In this document: one piece after another, positions 1 through 9,396 of the stretch
How the letters are laid out: each line of letters starts with the position of its first letter
Position numbering within the stretch: the first letter of the stretch is position 1
Source of the DNA: Nostoc linckia FACHB-104
Lineage (GTDB): Bacteria > Cyanobacteriota > Cyanobacteriia > Cyanobacteriales > Nostocaceae
DNA length: 64,000 nucleotides
Direction of reading: 5' to 3'
Assembly: GCF_014696615.1 (NCBI RefSeq)
Contig: NZ_JACJQJ010000045.1
Coordinates: 1 to 64,000 of the forward strand
Program-made: the position numbers and the translations under genes
Notes under the pieces: model-generated
What the model was told of the DNA's origin: nothing
Database searches by the model: none
Seen by the model: the letters and a program-made list of their open reading frames with translations, nothing else

Positions 1-103
1 ATGTTGCACTAGTGAACCACAACCTCAATTTGGAGTACCATCTGGGAAAATATCATACTTTCATGCTTGGTTGTGGGTTTTTCCCGTGATTGACTGACTT
101 GAA

Positions 104-134
104 AGTGCTGAGTGCTGAGTGCTGAGTGCTGAGT
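104..134. repeat. 7-bp tandem repeat (AGTGCTG)x4
   Basis: Four exact head-to-tail copies of AGTGCTG plus a partial fifth. This is one of many 7-bp units in the window and resembles the short tandemly repeated repetitive (STRR) sequences of heterocystous cyanobacteria. Confidence 0.85.
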
Positions 135-141
135 AAAAATA

Positions 142-239
142 CTAGTCCCACTTTCATACTTGGCTATGAAAATTGTTTCATCGGGACTGCTTCCTCTGCT
201 TGGCAAAGCGATTGATTATTTTTTATTGGGAAGTCCCCT
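142..239 (-). repeat. dispersed family A copy 1
   Basis: On the minus strand this begins GGGACTTCCC, continues through an A-rich tract and ATCGCTTTGCC, and ends GAAAGTGGGACTAG. Both ends and the internal ATCGCTTTGCCAAG tract are shared with the copy at 24062-24178, and the first half with the copies at 9916, 13199 and 17911. It is probably a non-autonomous mobile or miniature inverted-repeat sequence; no transposase is seen. Confidence 0.6.
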
Positions 240-515
240 TAAAAGCTTGACCAATCAATACAGCACCTATTACTTTACCTTGATTATTAGTAATTAAGCT
301 CCCGTTAGCCTGAAAAGGTAATGCTATTTGTCCGCAAAGTAGCATACATAAATGATAAAGAAATGCTATTAATAACCACAAAGCCAAAGTAGACTTAATA
401 GCTTGATTAGTAAGGATTCAGGTAATGGGGTATTGGCTAAGGTTGATAACCTAGTGTGGGGCATGGGAAATCTAATTATTAGCTACAATCAATCTAATTG
501 ATTAGTGACTCATAA

Positions 516-1619
516 ATGCGAGATTTAAAAGCTAGATTACTTAATAAAGAAGCCCCAACAGGCAAATTTTTGTTAATTATTTGTCTATTTATAGTTGTCT
601 TATTTTTGGAATATTCAACACCTAATGAATATGTGTTTGGCTATCTGTATACAGGGCCAATTCTATTAACAAACTCTTGGCTAGGAAGGCTTGCAACCTT
701 ACAAGCTACCTGTATTGCAGTTTGCTTAACGATGCTGAATTTAATAGTACCAGGAAGTGAAGGCATTAAGGCTGCGACAATTGCCAGCAGAACGATCGCA
801 TCTTTAGCGTTGATTGTCACAGGTATTTTAAGCGATCGCCTGCGTCGTTCCCAAGATGCGATCGCGATCGCTCGTGCTAAACTGGCAGCGCAAGAGGAAT
901 TATCGAGAGTGCGGGAAGATTTTGCTTCTACTCTCACCCATGATTTAAAAACGCCTCTTCTCGGTGCAATTGAAACTCTCAAAGCTTTTGAGCAAGAAAA
1001 GTTTGGCGCTGTTTCATCAGTACAGCAAACAGTTTTAGCGACTATGCAGCGCAGTCATCAAACTTCTCTACAACTGCTAGAAACTTTGTTGGATATCTAT
1101 CGTAATGATACTGAAGGCTTAAAACTGAACTTAGCACCTGTGGATTTAGCAATCTTGGCAGAGGAAGTAACAGCGACTCTCAGCGAGTTAGCGGCTAATC
1201 GTCGGGTTTATCTCTCAATCAAATATGGTGATTCTGATTGGCGACAATCGCTATGGGTTCAAGGTGATGCACTACAACTGCAACGAGTGCTTACCAATCT
1301 CCTTGTTAATGCTATCAACCACTCTCGGCGTGGTGAACGTGTGGAAGTAATATTAGAATCGCAAGCTGCTTATCAAGTTGTGAAAATTTTGGATACAGGC
1401 GCGGGGATTGTAGCTGAACAATTCTCCCATTTATTTGCCAGATTTTACCAAGGAAATAGCCAGCGACAAGCTAAAGGCTCGGGATTAGGGCTTTACCTTT
1501 CTCGCCAAATTATTGCCGCCCACGGGGGTATAATTTGGGCAGAGAACAGAGTTCCTATTGGTGCAATGTTTGCTTTTAAGCTCCCGGTTTATCCATTTCA
1601 ATCTTCTTTGACTGTGTGA
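516..1619 (+). CDS. membrane sensor histidine kinase
   Basis: A 367-residue membrane-bound histidine kinase that should autophosphorylate and pass phosphate to the response regulator encoded one base downstream. Residues 17-106 hold about three hydrophobic segments with short loops, so the sensing region lies in the membrane and there is no large periplasmic domain. The dimerisation and phosphoacceptor helix follows, with the H-box HDLKTP and the probable phosphorylated histidine near residue 142. A HATPase_c domain comes next, with an N-box near NLLVNAINHS, a G1 box DTGAGI and a G2 box GSGLGLYLS. The stop TGA is followed by one base and then the ATG of the regulator, so the two are almost certainly co-transcribed. 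The stimulus is not predictable. Confidence 0.93.
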   Translation: MRDLKARLLNKEAPTGKFLLIICLFIVVLFLEYSTPNEYVFGYLYTGPILLTNSWLGRLATLQATCIAVCLTMLNLIVPGSEGIKAATIASRTIASLALIVTGILSDRLRRSQDAIAIARAKLAAQEELSRVREDFASTLTHDLKTPLLGAIETLKAFEQEKFGAVSSVQQTVLATMQRSHQTSLQLLETLLDIYRNDTEGLKLNLAPVDLAILAEEVTATLSELAANRRVYLSIKYGDSDWRQSLWVQGDALQLQRVLTNLLVNAINHSRRGERVEVILESQAAYQVVKILDTGAGIVAEQFSHLFARFYQGNSQRQAKGSGLGLYLSRQIIAAHGGIIWAENRVPIGAMFAFKLPVYPFQSSLTV

Positions 1620-1620
1620 G

Positions 1621-2289
1621 ATGCCATCTACCCCTATCAAAATTCTCCTAGTTGAGGATGATGAACTTTTCCGCTTAGGTTTGCGCGTGCGATTGCAACA
1701 AGAACTAGGGTTAGAAATTGTTGCTGAGGCTGAAGATGGTGAAACAGCGATTGAGTTCGTTAATCAAAATCCTTTGGATGTGGTGCTGTTAGATGTCGGA
1801 TTACCAGGAATTGGGGGGATTGAAGCCTGTAAACAAATTAAGCAACGAAATCCCCAATTACCAGTTTTAGTGTTAACTTCCCACTCACAAAAACCTTTAA
1901 TTGCCAGATTAATTGAAGCAGGCGCACAAGGTTATTGTCTCAAAGGAGTAGCAGCAGAAAAATTAGTATTAGCACTGCGTTCTGTAGCTGCTGGTGCATC
2001 TTGGTGGGATGAAACAGCAACTCAAGAAATTCGTTCTACATTTGCGTCTGACTCTGGAGAAATTGACACAGAAAATCTCTACCCATCCGCTAATCCCCTC
2101 ACCCAACGCGAACAAGAAATTTTATCATTGCTAGCGGCAGGAAAAACTAACCAAGAAATCGCCTTGGCACTCTACATTACCCCTGGCACAGTTAGGGTAC
2201 ATGTCCATGCAATTTTACATAAATTAGGAGTAGGCGATCGCCATAGCGCAGTTGTTGTTGCTGTGCAAAAGCATTTAATTAAGGGATAG
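1621..2289 (+). CDS. NarL/FixJ-type response regulator
   Basis: A 222-residue two-domain transcriptional regulator, the likely partner of the kinase just upstream. Residues 6-122 form a receiver domain with the acidic pair EDD near 12-14, the phosphoacceptor aspartate at D58 in VVLLDVGLPG, and a conserved lysine in YCLKG. Residues about 155-215 are a LuxR-type helix-turn-helix, starting LTQREQEIL and including TNQEIALALYITPGTVRVH. The linker is short. The regulated genes are unknown; the neighbouring 1821-residue kinase is convergent rather than downstream, so it is not an operon member. Confidence 0.94.
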   Translation: MPSTPIKILLVEDDELFRLGLRVRLQQELGLEIVAEAEDGETAIEFVNQNPLDVVLLDVGLPGIGGIEACKQIKQRNPQLPVLVLTSHSQKPLIARLIEAGAQGYCLKGVAAEKLVLALRSVAAGASWWDETATQEIRSTFASDSGEIDTENLYPSANPLTQREQEILSLLAAGKTNQEIALALYITPGTVRVHVHAILHKLGVGDRHSAVVVAVQKHLIKG

Positions 2290-2338
2290 GGATTGGGGAT
2301 TGGAGACTGGGGATTGGGGACTGGGGAATGGGGATTAG
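2290..2338. repeat. GGGGATT/GGGGACT heptamer tract
   Basis: Degenerate 7-bp tandem units around GGGGATT and GGGGACT, starting immediately after the response-regulator stop codon. It belongs to the STRR-type repeats found throughout the window. Confidence 0.75.
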
Positions 2339-2428
2339 GAAAAAGCAGGGGAGAAATGAATAATGACTTTTGAACGCCAGTTGCTATAACGGGGGGAACC
2401 CCCGCAACGCACTGGCTCCTCTTGTACA

Positions 2429-2446
2429 GACGCGATTAATCGCGTC
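2429..2446. repeat. palindrome GACGCGATTAATCGCGTC, copy 1
   Basis: A perfect 18-bp palindrome between convergent genes. The stop codon of the minus-strand kinase (complement of 2436-2438) is at its centre, and the last residues RRD of that kinase are read from it. Three more copies lie at 24012-24043, 39585-39616 (imperfect) and 40360-40387. Confidence 0.9.
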
Positions 2447-5400
2447 TCTCCAACTCCGCACTGCTAGCTACTACTGGAAGCACTATGGTAAATTCTGTTC
2501 CTTGTCCGAAAACTGAATCTACCTTGAGGATTCCTCCATGTCGTTCAACAACAATTTGATGTGCGATCGCTAATCCTAAACCTGTTCCCTGTCCGACTGG
2601 TTTGGTGGTAAATAAATAATCAAATATTCGTTGTTTCACTTCTTCAGTCATGCCAATGCCATTATCGGCAATGCGAATCAAAACTTGCTGTTTATCTTCA
2701 GTTAAATAAGTTTGAATGGTAATTTGATTGGGATTAGCTTGGATATGAGCAAAATTATGTCCTTGATTTGATTCCTCTAAAGCATCGATGGCATTTGCTA
2801 ACAGATTCATAAATACTTGATTGAGTTGTCCTGCAAAACACTCTACAGCAGGCAATTCTCCATAGTCTTTTACTATCTCAATTTCTGGACGGTTGTCGTT
2901 ACCTTTTAATCGGTGTTTGAGAATTAAAATTGTGCTATCGATACCTTCATGAATATTGAATGGAACTTTGTAATCTTTGTCAGCTCTGGAAAAAGTTCGT
3001 AAACTAATACTGATACTGCGAATGCGGTCAATGCCTAATTTCATTGAATCCATTAGTTTTGGCAAATCTTCTTGCAAATATTCCCAGTCAATTGCTGCTA
3101 GTTCTTCCTCAATTTCTGGATCAGCATCTGGGAATTTTTGTTGATATAAATCAACTAAACCAAACACATCTTGCACATAGGCTTTAGCTGGCTCTAAGTT
3201 ACCCGCAATAAAACTTAAGGGATTGTTGATTTCGTGAGCAACTCCAGCTACAAGATTCCCTAGTGCTGACATTTTCTCATTTTGAACTAGCTGTAGTTGG
3301 GTTTGCTGGAGATGCTGAAGTGTTTGTTCTAGTTGTTGAGCATAATTTTGAGATTGCTGATAGAGGCGAGCATTTTCTAAGGCGATCGCAGCTTGAGTGC
3401 AGAGTAAATTGAGAATTTCCACGCGCTCGCTTGTAAATACCCCCGCAGTTAAGCTGTTCTCTAGATACAAAATTCCTAAAAGTTTACCTTGATTAATAAC
3501 TGGTGTACACAATAAACTCTTAGGTTGTTCATTAATAATGTAAGCATCAGCCATCACTAAGGGATGGATAGTGGCGTTGCTAATTATTGCAGGTTCCAGG
3601 GTGCGTTTAACACTGTTAATCAGTGAGATTGGCAAATCCTGTGACACTTCTAAAGGTAGGGATTGCATAATTTTAGATGGATTACCAACTTTATTGATAG
3701 CCTCAATCAGCAATCTTTCTTCTTTCAGCAATAACAAAGCACATTTATCTGCGCCAGCATTTTCTATTAGCACATTCAGCAATGTCGCTAAAAGCTTATC
3801 AAGATGAATTTCTCCTGAAAGAGTTTGTGAAGCCTTGAAAAGAGTTGCTAAATCGAGTTGAATTGACACACTAGTAGTACCAGATGTTGTAGAATTAGTA
3901 GTACTGAGGTGAGATATAGTATTGTGATCAACTGCGCTGATTGTGAGATTTGGTATCAGCTGGATTTTATCTTGTTGCAGTACAGGAGCTAAAAGTTGGG
4001 AATAATTTTGTTCTAATGCTTCAATTTTGGCTTTCGCTCCCCAACGAGCATAAGCATAGTAGGCTTGCAGTAAATAATCTTGAGCCAGTTGTACTTTACG
4101 CCATCCCATGTAGAATTGGGAGGCGAGTTCGTTAGCTAAAGCTTCTTCATTAAGATAGCGATTTGTTTGCGCTAAATTAATAGCCAAATCGTAATATTCT
4201 ATCGCCTCAGATTTATTACCTAAAATCCTTTGTCGTTCTGCTTCTACTAAATAATATTTGTGTAAGTGATTTTCGGGAACATAGCCAGCCCAGTTTTTCA
4301 TTTTTTCTTGGTTGGCGTTTACCCGTTGGAGAATATTTTGTTGTTCTGCTTGCGAAACCTGAGAATAAATAGCTAAATGTGCTAAAGAATCATAAGTATG
4401 GAAAACTGGGACTAAGAATAATCCTGTCGCACCACCTAAATATTTTTCAATTGCGATCGCAGCTTCTATTGCTAAATCAAACTGACCAAATAAATAGCAA
4501 AGTAACAGTTTGCTGATATAGAAATAACACAGCGCTGTTTGATCGCCCGCTTGTTGGAGAATGGGTAGCATTTGATGTTGATCAAAAGCATTCCCTAGCA
4601 GCTGCCATGCTTCTGTAGAATTACCGTTTAAATTTAAAATTGCTTGCTGAAAAATCGTCAGATGACTGAGAAGTCCTTCCTGGTTGAGTTGAGTAAGTTG
4701 CACACGGAAAGCTGCACTCTCTCGGCTTAAATCTCCTAATTCTTTACCGCTAAACCAAGAGTGCATGACGTAAGTAAAGGCACAAATAGTAGCTGATTCT
4801 AAATCTCCTGTTTCCAGCCCACTTTGATAACCATCTCTGAGAAACGGTAAGGTATTTCTCAGCGGTTGTTTCCAATGCCAAACACTACAGTGAACTCCTA
4901 CATAAGCTCTAGCTTTCATGTTTTTGGCATTCAACTTTTCCAGCAATAGATGTGCTAATTGTCCAAATTGATAGCCACGCTCAATTTCTCCCATGACTCC
5001 ACAAAGCATCAATCCGTAATAGGCATAACCATTGGCGGAGTAGGAAATATTGCCATATTGAACTGATAAATTTACCTGCTCTAAAATCAGAAATGGTAAG
5101 AGCATGGGGGCGACAACATAAGCAGAAGATGAAACACTAGTGAGAATCCGGATAGCAGCTAATTTTTCTGGCTCCTGCATTAAGGGTAAATTAATTAAAT
5201 CTAAGGCTTTTCTAGCAGCCAGAATTGAGTTAGTTGTAGTACAGGCTTTGCCAATATCCGATTCGCTAGGTTGCTGAGGAAAACTAATTCCTAAATACTC
5301 TAAAATTTCCAGCGCTAGGTTAACTGCTTGCAAAAATTGATGTTGAGCTTGAGCCGCTTGAATTCTGATTTCATAAACCTTGACTTTATCTAACAAAGAG

Positions 5401-7901
5401 TTAGCCTGTTCTAAAATCACAGATGCTAATTGCGCCATCTGTTCCTGATTGCCAATTAAATAAGCAACTTCGGTAGCAGCTTCGTAAAGTTTTAAGGTGA
5501 GGCTGTAATGTGTTTGCCAGCATTCTTGGGGTAACAAGCTGATACCTGTGAGGAAATATTCAGATGCAGCGTTGTATGCAGTTGCACCTCTGGCTTTGTT
5601 TCCAGCTTTGAGATTGAGTTGAGCCAGTTCCAGCTGCTGTATTGGTTCAGCGATGAGATTTTTACCAATATTCAGTTGATTAACAATTTCAAACAACTTC
5701 TCGCCTTGCTGGGTAGCATCGGTATGACTCAGCAGCAGTTGCCCAATTTGCAAGTGCGTAATTTGTTTTTGCGCCTCTGGAATGAGGGAATAGGCAGCTT
5801 GTTGGACGCGATCGTGTAAGAATTTGTAATGGGGTAATTGCTCTGTGGTAATAGATAATTCACTGCCATTAGTAAAGTCTTGGAAAAATTTGTATACTTC
5901 ACTAGTAGGTAAAATTAAACCTTCTTGCAGCGCTCTCCATAAGTCTACGGCGGTATCAGCCAGGGATTTTTCATAAACAATGGCTAGGGTTGCCAGGTCA
6001 AAAGTATTACCAATACAAGCAGCTAATTTTAAAACAGATTGGGCATTTGCGGGCAATTTCTGAATTTGCCGCACCATGAACTCGACAACATCATCGGTGA
6101 TTGTCAGTGCTTGAATTTGACTAATATCTGCTTGCCAATACCCTTTTTGAGTATCAAAGGTAATCCATTCCTCTTCATGCAATACTTTGAGAAATTGGGT
6201 AATGAAAAAGGGGTTACCCTGAGTTTTGCGATATACCAATTCAGTCAAAGTTGTTGCAATTGTAGGGGGACAACTAAGAGTATCAGCAATTAAATAATTG
6301 AGCTCAGATAACTGCAGAGAAGTGAGAGTAATAGTATTAACAATCGCTGCTGTTTTGCCAATGTCGTTCATTGCCAACATCAAAGGATGGGCAGGATTAA
6401 CTTCATTATTTCGGTAAGCACCAATCAGCAGCAGATAGCCTGTTTCAGCTTCACTCATCAGCAGTTGCATCAGTTGGAGTGATGCGGAATCTGCCCATTG
6501 CAAATCATCTAGGAAAATTACTAGGGGATGTTCTGGGCTGGTGAGTACATGAATAAACTTCTGGAACAGCAAATTAAAGCGATTTTGTGCAGCACTACCA
6601 GCAAGTTCTACAGCAGGAGGTTGTTTACCAATAATTCGTTCCAGTTCCGGAATGACATCAATCATTACCTGGCCATTTTCACCCAAAGCCAAAAGAATTT
6701 TTGTCTGCCATTGTTGCAGTTGGGTGTCGGTTTCCGTCAGCAGTTGTGCCATCAAGTCGCGTAATGCCAACACAAAGGCAGAAAATGGGATATTACGCTG
6801 AAATTGGTCGAATTTGCCTTTGATGAAGTAACCGCGTTGCTTAACAATCGGCTTGTGAACTTCGTTAACAACTGCAGTTTTACCAATACCAGAAAAACCC
6901 GCCACTAGCATGATTTCTCGGCTACCGCTACTGATGCGATCGAAGGCTTGTAAGAGGGTAACAACTTCAGTTTCACGACCGTAAAGTTTTTCGGGAATGA
7001 GAAAGCGATCGCACACATCCCGGCTTGCAATTGCAAAGTCTACAATTCTATCGGTTGTTTTCAGTTGTTCTAAGCAATTTTCTAAATCAAATTTCAACCC
7101 TAATGCACTGTGATAGCGGTCTTCCGCATTTTTCGCCATCAACTTTTCAATAATGTCGCATATAACTGGAGGAATATTGCCACTTTTTAATTCCCATAGG
7201 CTGGGTTGTTTAGCAATATGACAGTGAATTAACTCCATTGGGTCATTTGACTGGAAAGGAAGTTGACCTGTGAGTAATTCAAAAAAAGTCACCCCTAACG
7301 AATAGAAATCACTGCGATAATTAATCCCTCGGTTCATGCGTCCTGTTTGTTCTGGAGAAATATAAGCGAGGGTTCCTTCCAAGACTTGAGGATTTTTAAT
7401 TTCTTGAGTTTCTCTAGGTAATAGAGAAGCAATACTAAAGTCAATTAGTTTGACTTGTTTGGTTTCGGGATGAATGACAATATTCGCTGGCTTAATATCT
7501 TTGTGGATTACCCGATGCTGATAAAGTTCGTTGAGAATGTCTGCTAGCTGAAGTGCGATCGCTAAAAATTCACTTAATTCTAATTGTCTTTCTTTTGTAT
7601 ATTCGCGCAGTGAAACACCACCAAAATCTTCCATTACTAGTGCATAACTATTGCGATACAGTTCTAGACTGTAAGGTTTAACTATACCCGCTAAGTTCAG
7701 ATTTTTAGTAATTGTATACTGATTGCGGAACTGCAATAATTCACTAAAGCTTGGGTAATCGCGGTTTAAATATTTGATGATTACAGGCTGTTGGTCTACA
7801 TCACGAATACAGCGATAGACAAGAGTTCTAGAACTGGCGTAAAGATGTGCAACAACTTGATATCCTGCCATCACAAATGGAAAGTCTATACCTGTAATCA
7901 T
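2436..7901 (-). CDS. Ser/Thr kinase-AAA ATPase-GAF-histidine kinase hybrid
   Basis: A 1821-residue multidomain signalling protein. Residues 11-275 are a Ser/Thr kinase with the lysine at K43, a catalytic loop IHKDIKPAN (D135; HKD in place of HRD) and DFS at 154-156 in place of DFG, then SPEQTGRMNR in the activation region. Residues about 305-560 are a STAND/AAA_16 ATPase with P-loop GFSGIGKT (335-342) and a Walker B region FLDDLQWAD. A long alpha-helical TPR-like region runs to about 1300. A GAF domain spans about 1345-1490, and a histidine kinase follows with H-box GVAHEINNPLSF, N-box NQVFMNLLANAIDA and G2 GTGLGLAIA. This is the known cyanobacterial HstK-like architecture. It has no transmembrane segment, so it is probably cytosolic. 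The last residues come from a dispersed palindrome. The stimulus and targets are unknown. Confidence 0.93.
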   Translation of the reverse strand: MITGIDFPFVMAGYQVVAHLYASSRTLVYRCIRDVDQQPVIIKYLNRDYPSFSELLQFRNQYTITKNLNLAGIVKPYSLELYRNSYALVMEDFGGVSLREYTKERQLELSEFLAIALQLADILNELYQHRVIHKDIKPANIVIHPETKQVKLIDFSIASLLPRETQEIKNPQVLEGTLAYISPEQTGRMNRGINYRSDFYSLGVTFFELLTGQLPFQSNDPMELIHCHIAKQPSLWELKSGNIPPVICDIIEKLMAKNAEDRYHSALGLKFDLENCLEQLKTTDRIVDFAIASRDVCDRFLIPEKLYGRETEVVTLLQAFDRISSGSREIMLVAGFSGIGKTAVVNEVHKPIVKQRGYFIKGKFDQFQRNIPFSAFVLALRDLMAQLLTETDTQLQQWQTKILLALGENGQVMIDVIPELERIIGKQPPAVELAGSAAQNRFNLLFQKFIHVLTSPEHPLVIFLDDLQWADSASLQLMQLLMSEAETGYLLLIGAYRNNEVNPAHPLMLAMNDIGKTAAIVNTITLTSLQLSELNYLIADTLSCPPTIATTLTELVYRKTQGNPFFITQFLKVLHEEEWITFDTQKGYWQADISQIQALTITDDVVEFMVRQIQKLPANAQSVLKLAACIGNTFDLATLAIVYEKSLADTAVDLWRALQEGLILPTSEVYKFFQDFTNGSELSITTEQLPHYKFLHDRVQQAAYSLIPEAQKQITHLQIGQLLLSHTDATQQGEKLFEIVNQLNIGKNLIAEPIQQLELAQLNLKAGNKARGATAYNAASEYFLTGISLLPQECWQTHYSLTLKLYEAATEVAYLIGNQEQMAQLASVILEQANSLLDKVKVYEIRIQAAQAQHQFLQAVNLALEILEYLGISFPQQPSESDIGKACTTTNSILAARKALDLINLPLMQEPEKLAAIRILTSVSSSAYVVAPMLLPFLILEQVNLSVQYGNISYSANGYAYYGLMLCGVMGEIERGYQFGQLAHLLLEKLNAKNMKARAYVGVHCSVWHWKQPLRNTLPFLRDGYQSGLETGDLESATICAFTYVMHSWFSGKELGDLSRESAAFRVQLTQLNQEGLLSHLTIFQQAILNLNGNSTEAWQLLGNAFDQHQMLPILQQAGDQTALCYFYISKLLLCYLFGQFDLAIEAAIAIEKYLGGATGLFLVPVFHTYDSLAHLAIYSQVSQAEQQNILQRVNANQEKMKNWAGYVPENHLHKYYLVEAERQRILGNKSEAIEYYDLAINLAQTNRYLNEEALANELASQFYMGWRKVQLAQDYLLQAYYAYARWGAKAKIEALEQNYSQLLAPVLQQDKIQLIPNLTISAVDHNTISHLSTTNSTTSGTTSVSIQLDLATLFKASQTLSGEIHLDKLLATLLNVLIENAGADKCALLLLKEERLLIEAINKVGNPSKIMQSLPLEVSQDLPISLINSVKRTLEPAIISNATIHPLVMADAYIINEQPKSLLCTPVINQGKLLGILYLENSLTAGVFTSERVEILNLLCTQAAIALENARLYQQSQNYAQQLEQTLQHLQQTQLQLVQNEKMSALGNLVAGVAHEINNPLSFIAGNLEPAKAYVQDVFGLVDLYQQKFPDADPEIEEELAAIDWEYLQEDLPKLMDSMKLGIDRIRSISISLRTFSRADKDYKVPFNIHEGIDSTILILKHRLKGNDNRPEIEIVKDYGELPAVECFAGQLNQVFMNLLANAIDALEESNQGHNFAHIQANPNQITIQTYLTEDKQQVLIRIADNGIGMTEEVKQRIFDYLFTTKPVGQGTGLGLAIAHQIVVERHGGILKVDSVFGQGTEFTIVLPVVASSAELERRD

Positions 7902-8472
7902 TTATCTAACCTCATTCCAGAATTAATGCCCGCAGAGTCTCATAGTTCAGGATTCCCATCAACTAGTTTTTTCTAACAGATAAATGATTTTAAGATGATT
8001 AAATTTCCAATTTAAAAAGATTGTATTAAAGAAGTGTTGTTTTAGAGAAACTAGTTCAGAAATGTTTAATAATACTGAAACAAGTATTATTATTTAGAGA
8101 ATTTTAAATCTGAATAAGTTTAATACAATTAAATAACTTACTAAATTATGCTCACTTAGTACTCACGTGAAAAGCCGTAGCTTCGCAGTTCGATTGCCAG
8201 GTTGTGAATACTGCGATCGCTCTTGCTAAACGGTCACCAAGAGAAACTAACCCAGAAATTGAGCTAGCGCTGACACCTGAGTGCGCTGTCGTGGTTGCTT
8301 TACAAAAACCTTGAAACGAGTTTTCCCATAGGGAACACGGACAAATATTATGAAAAACTCAGCAGACTTTAATTTTCCAGTCAGCTTTATCTCATAGTCA
8401 TAATTCAATCTATTAATTACAGGCTCTTGATTGAAATCAAGGCTTTTGTAACCAAAGAACGAGGTTGTTATT
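7902..8472. other. intergenic between divergent genes
   Basis: This 571-bp AT-rich region separates the large kinase (minus) from the DUF2808 gene (plus) and must hold both promoters. I see no convincing gene. A GCGATCGC octamer lies near 8214, and a short inverted repeat around TTGATTGAAATCAA lies near 8427-8440, about 35 bp before the DUF2808 start. Confidence 0.5.
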
Positions 8473-8970
8473 ATGAAAAAATTAATTGGTAGTGCTTTAT
8501 CTGCTCTTATACTCGCTACATCTGCTGCTGCTATAGCTACGCCTGTTAAATATGAACAGCTAAATACACAGACACAGTCTCAAATAGCATATCAAATTAA
8601 CGTTCCTCATATTACTGGTTCTGGTGTTCGTAATAATGCTCACTTTATCAAAGTTGCAGTAGTGGGAATGTCACTGCAAGATTTGATGATATCTCTACCA
8701 GACCAAATGGAACGTTTTAATGGTGTAGAGATTACAGACCAATCAGGTAAACAAATTGCTGCCAAAACAGAGCTTAGCAAAGAACGTATAGCAATCACCT
8801 TTGAGCAACCTGTAACTTCTGGCGGTGTGGTAGAGGTAAATCTCACAGGTATACGGACAAGGAGTTCAGGCGTAAGAACACTGCTTTATGGTGTAACAGG
8901 TCAAAGAGTTGGCTTAAAAGGAGAAATACCAATTGGAACAGCCAGAATAGATCTGCTCGATCAAAGCTAA
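8473..8970 (+). CDS. DUF2808-type exported protein
   Basis: A 165-residue predicted exported protein. Residues 1-22 form a signal peptide: a lysine pair, then a hydrophobic run LIGSALSALILATSAAAIA. The mature part is beta-rich and contains stretches typical of DUF2808, such as HFIKVAVVGMSLQDLMISLP and the central EKIAITFEQPVTSGGVVEVNL-like strand region. DUF2808 proteins are common in cyanobacteria and have no established function. GAGG about 8 bp upstream supports the ATG. It is a single gene with long spacers on both sides. Confidence 0.8.
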   Translation: MKKLIGSALSALILATSAAAIATPVKYEQLNTQTQSQIAYQINVPHITGSGVRNNAHFIKVAVVGMSLQDLMISLPDQMERFNGVEITDQSGKQIAAKTELSKERIAITFEQPVTSGGVVEVNLTGIRTRSSGVRTLLYGVTGQRVGLKGEIPIGTARIDLLDQS

Positions 8971-9281
8971 ATTAGATACTCTATTTGTCTTGGGTACGTG
9001 TCTGGAACTGCAAAACAAAATAGTTAAAAAGGTAGAGATTTATATATCTCAGACTGCATCAGAATCCTGTGGGGTGGGCATCTTGCCCGCCCTAATAATG
9101 CAACTGAAATGACAATTAGTTGACTATTGAGCCTTTAGACAGAGGTATTGAGAATTTGCATTGTTTAATCTGCAATAAATACAGTGTTGTTGAGTGTACT
9201 TAATCGTGGCTCGGCGTTCTTTCTGCTGCCAAATGCCAAGAAAGAATAACAACATAATTTAATTGTAGGCAGAAAAGTAGA
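8971..9281. other. intergenic
   Basis: This 311-bp region has no supported gene. Positions 9071-9093 carry GGGTGGGCATCTTGCCCGCC, an imperfect palindromic sequence that looks like a dispersed repeat and may act as a terminator for the DUF2808 gene; a related GGGTGGGCAC occurs near 32750. The remainder is presumably the promoter region of the small membrane-protein pair. Confidence 0.45.
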
Positions 9282-9389
9282 ATGCGGCTGAATTCAGTTT
9301 TATTTTGGGTCAGTTTATCCTTCGTAATTGTAGGAGTAATCATGCTGCTGCTCCAAAGCTCAATCGATTTTCATTCGTCAATTAGTTGA
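9282..9389 (+). CDS. 35-residue single-pass membrane peptide
   Basis: An ATG at 9282 opens 35 codons ending TGA at 9387-9389. The product is one hydrophobic helix, starting MRLNSVLFWVSLSFVIVGVI and followed by MLLL, with a short polar tail. Its stop overlaps the Shine-Dalgarno-like GAGG of the next gene, whose ATG is 7 bp further on; this spacing suggests a two-gene operon and possible translational coupling. AGAAAAGTAG upstream is a weak ribosome-binding site. The length and topology look like a real small protein, but no family is recognised and chance cannot be excluded. Confidence 0.45.
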   Translation: MRLNSVLFWVSLSFVIVGVIMLLLQSSIDFHSSIS

Positions 9390-9396
9390 GGTATTT

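Larger units (their letters stand above)
1..515. other. intergenic, repeat-bearing
   Basis: No gene is supported before the histidine kinase at 516. Positions 104-134 hold four copies of the 7-mer AGTGCTG, and 142-239 is an inverted copy of dispersed family A (see repeats). The rest is AT-rich. A short minus-strand reading frame across 9-206 is built from these repeats and is not a credible gene. Confidence 0.6.

Noticed and set aside
9-206. 65-codon minus-strand frame at the left edge
   Set aside because: It is made of AGTGCTG heptamers and family A repeat sequence; no start signal or recognisable protein.
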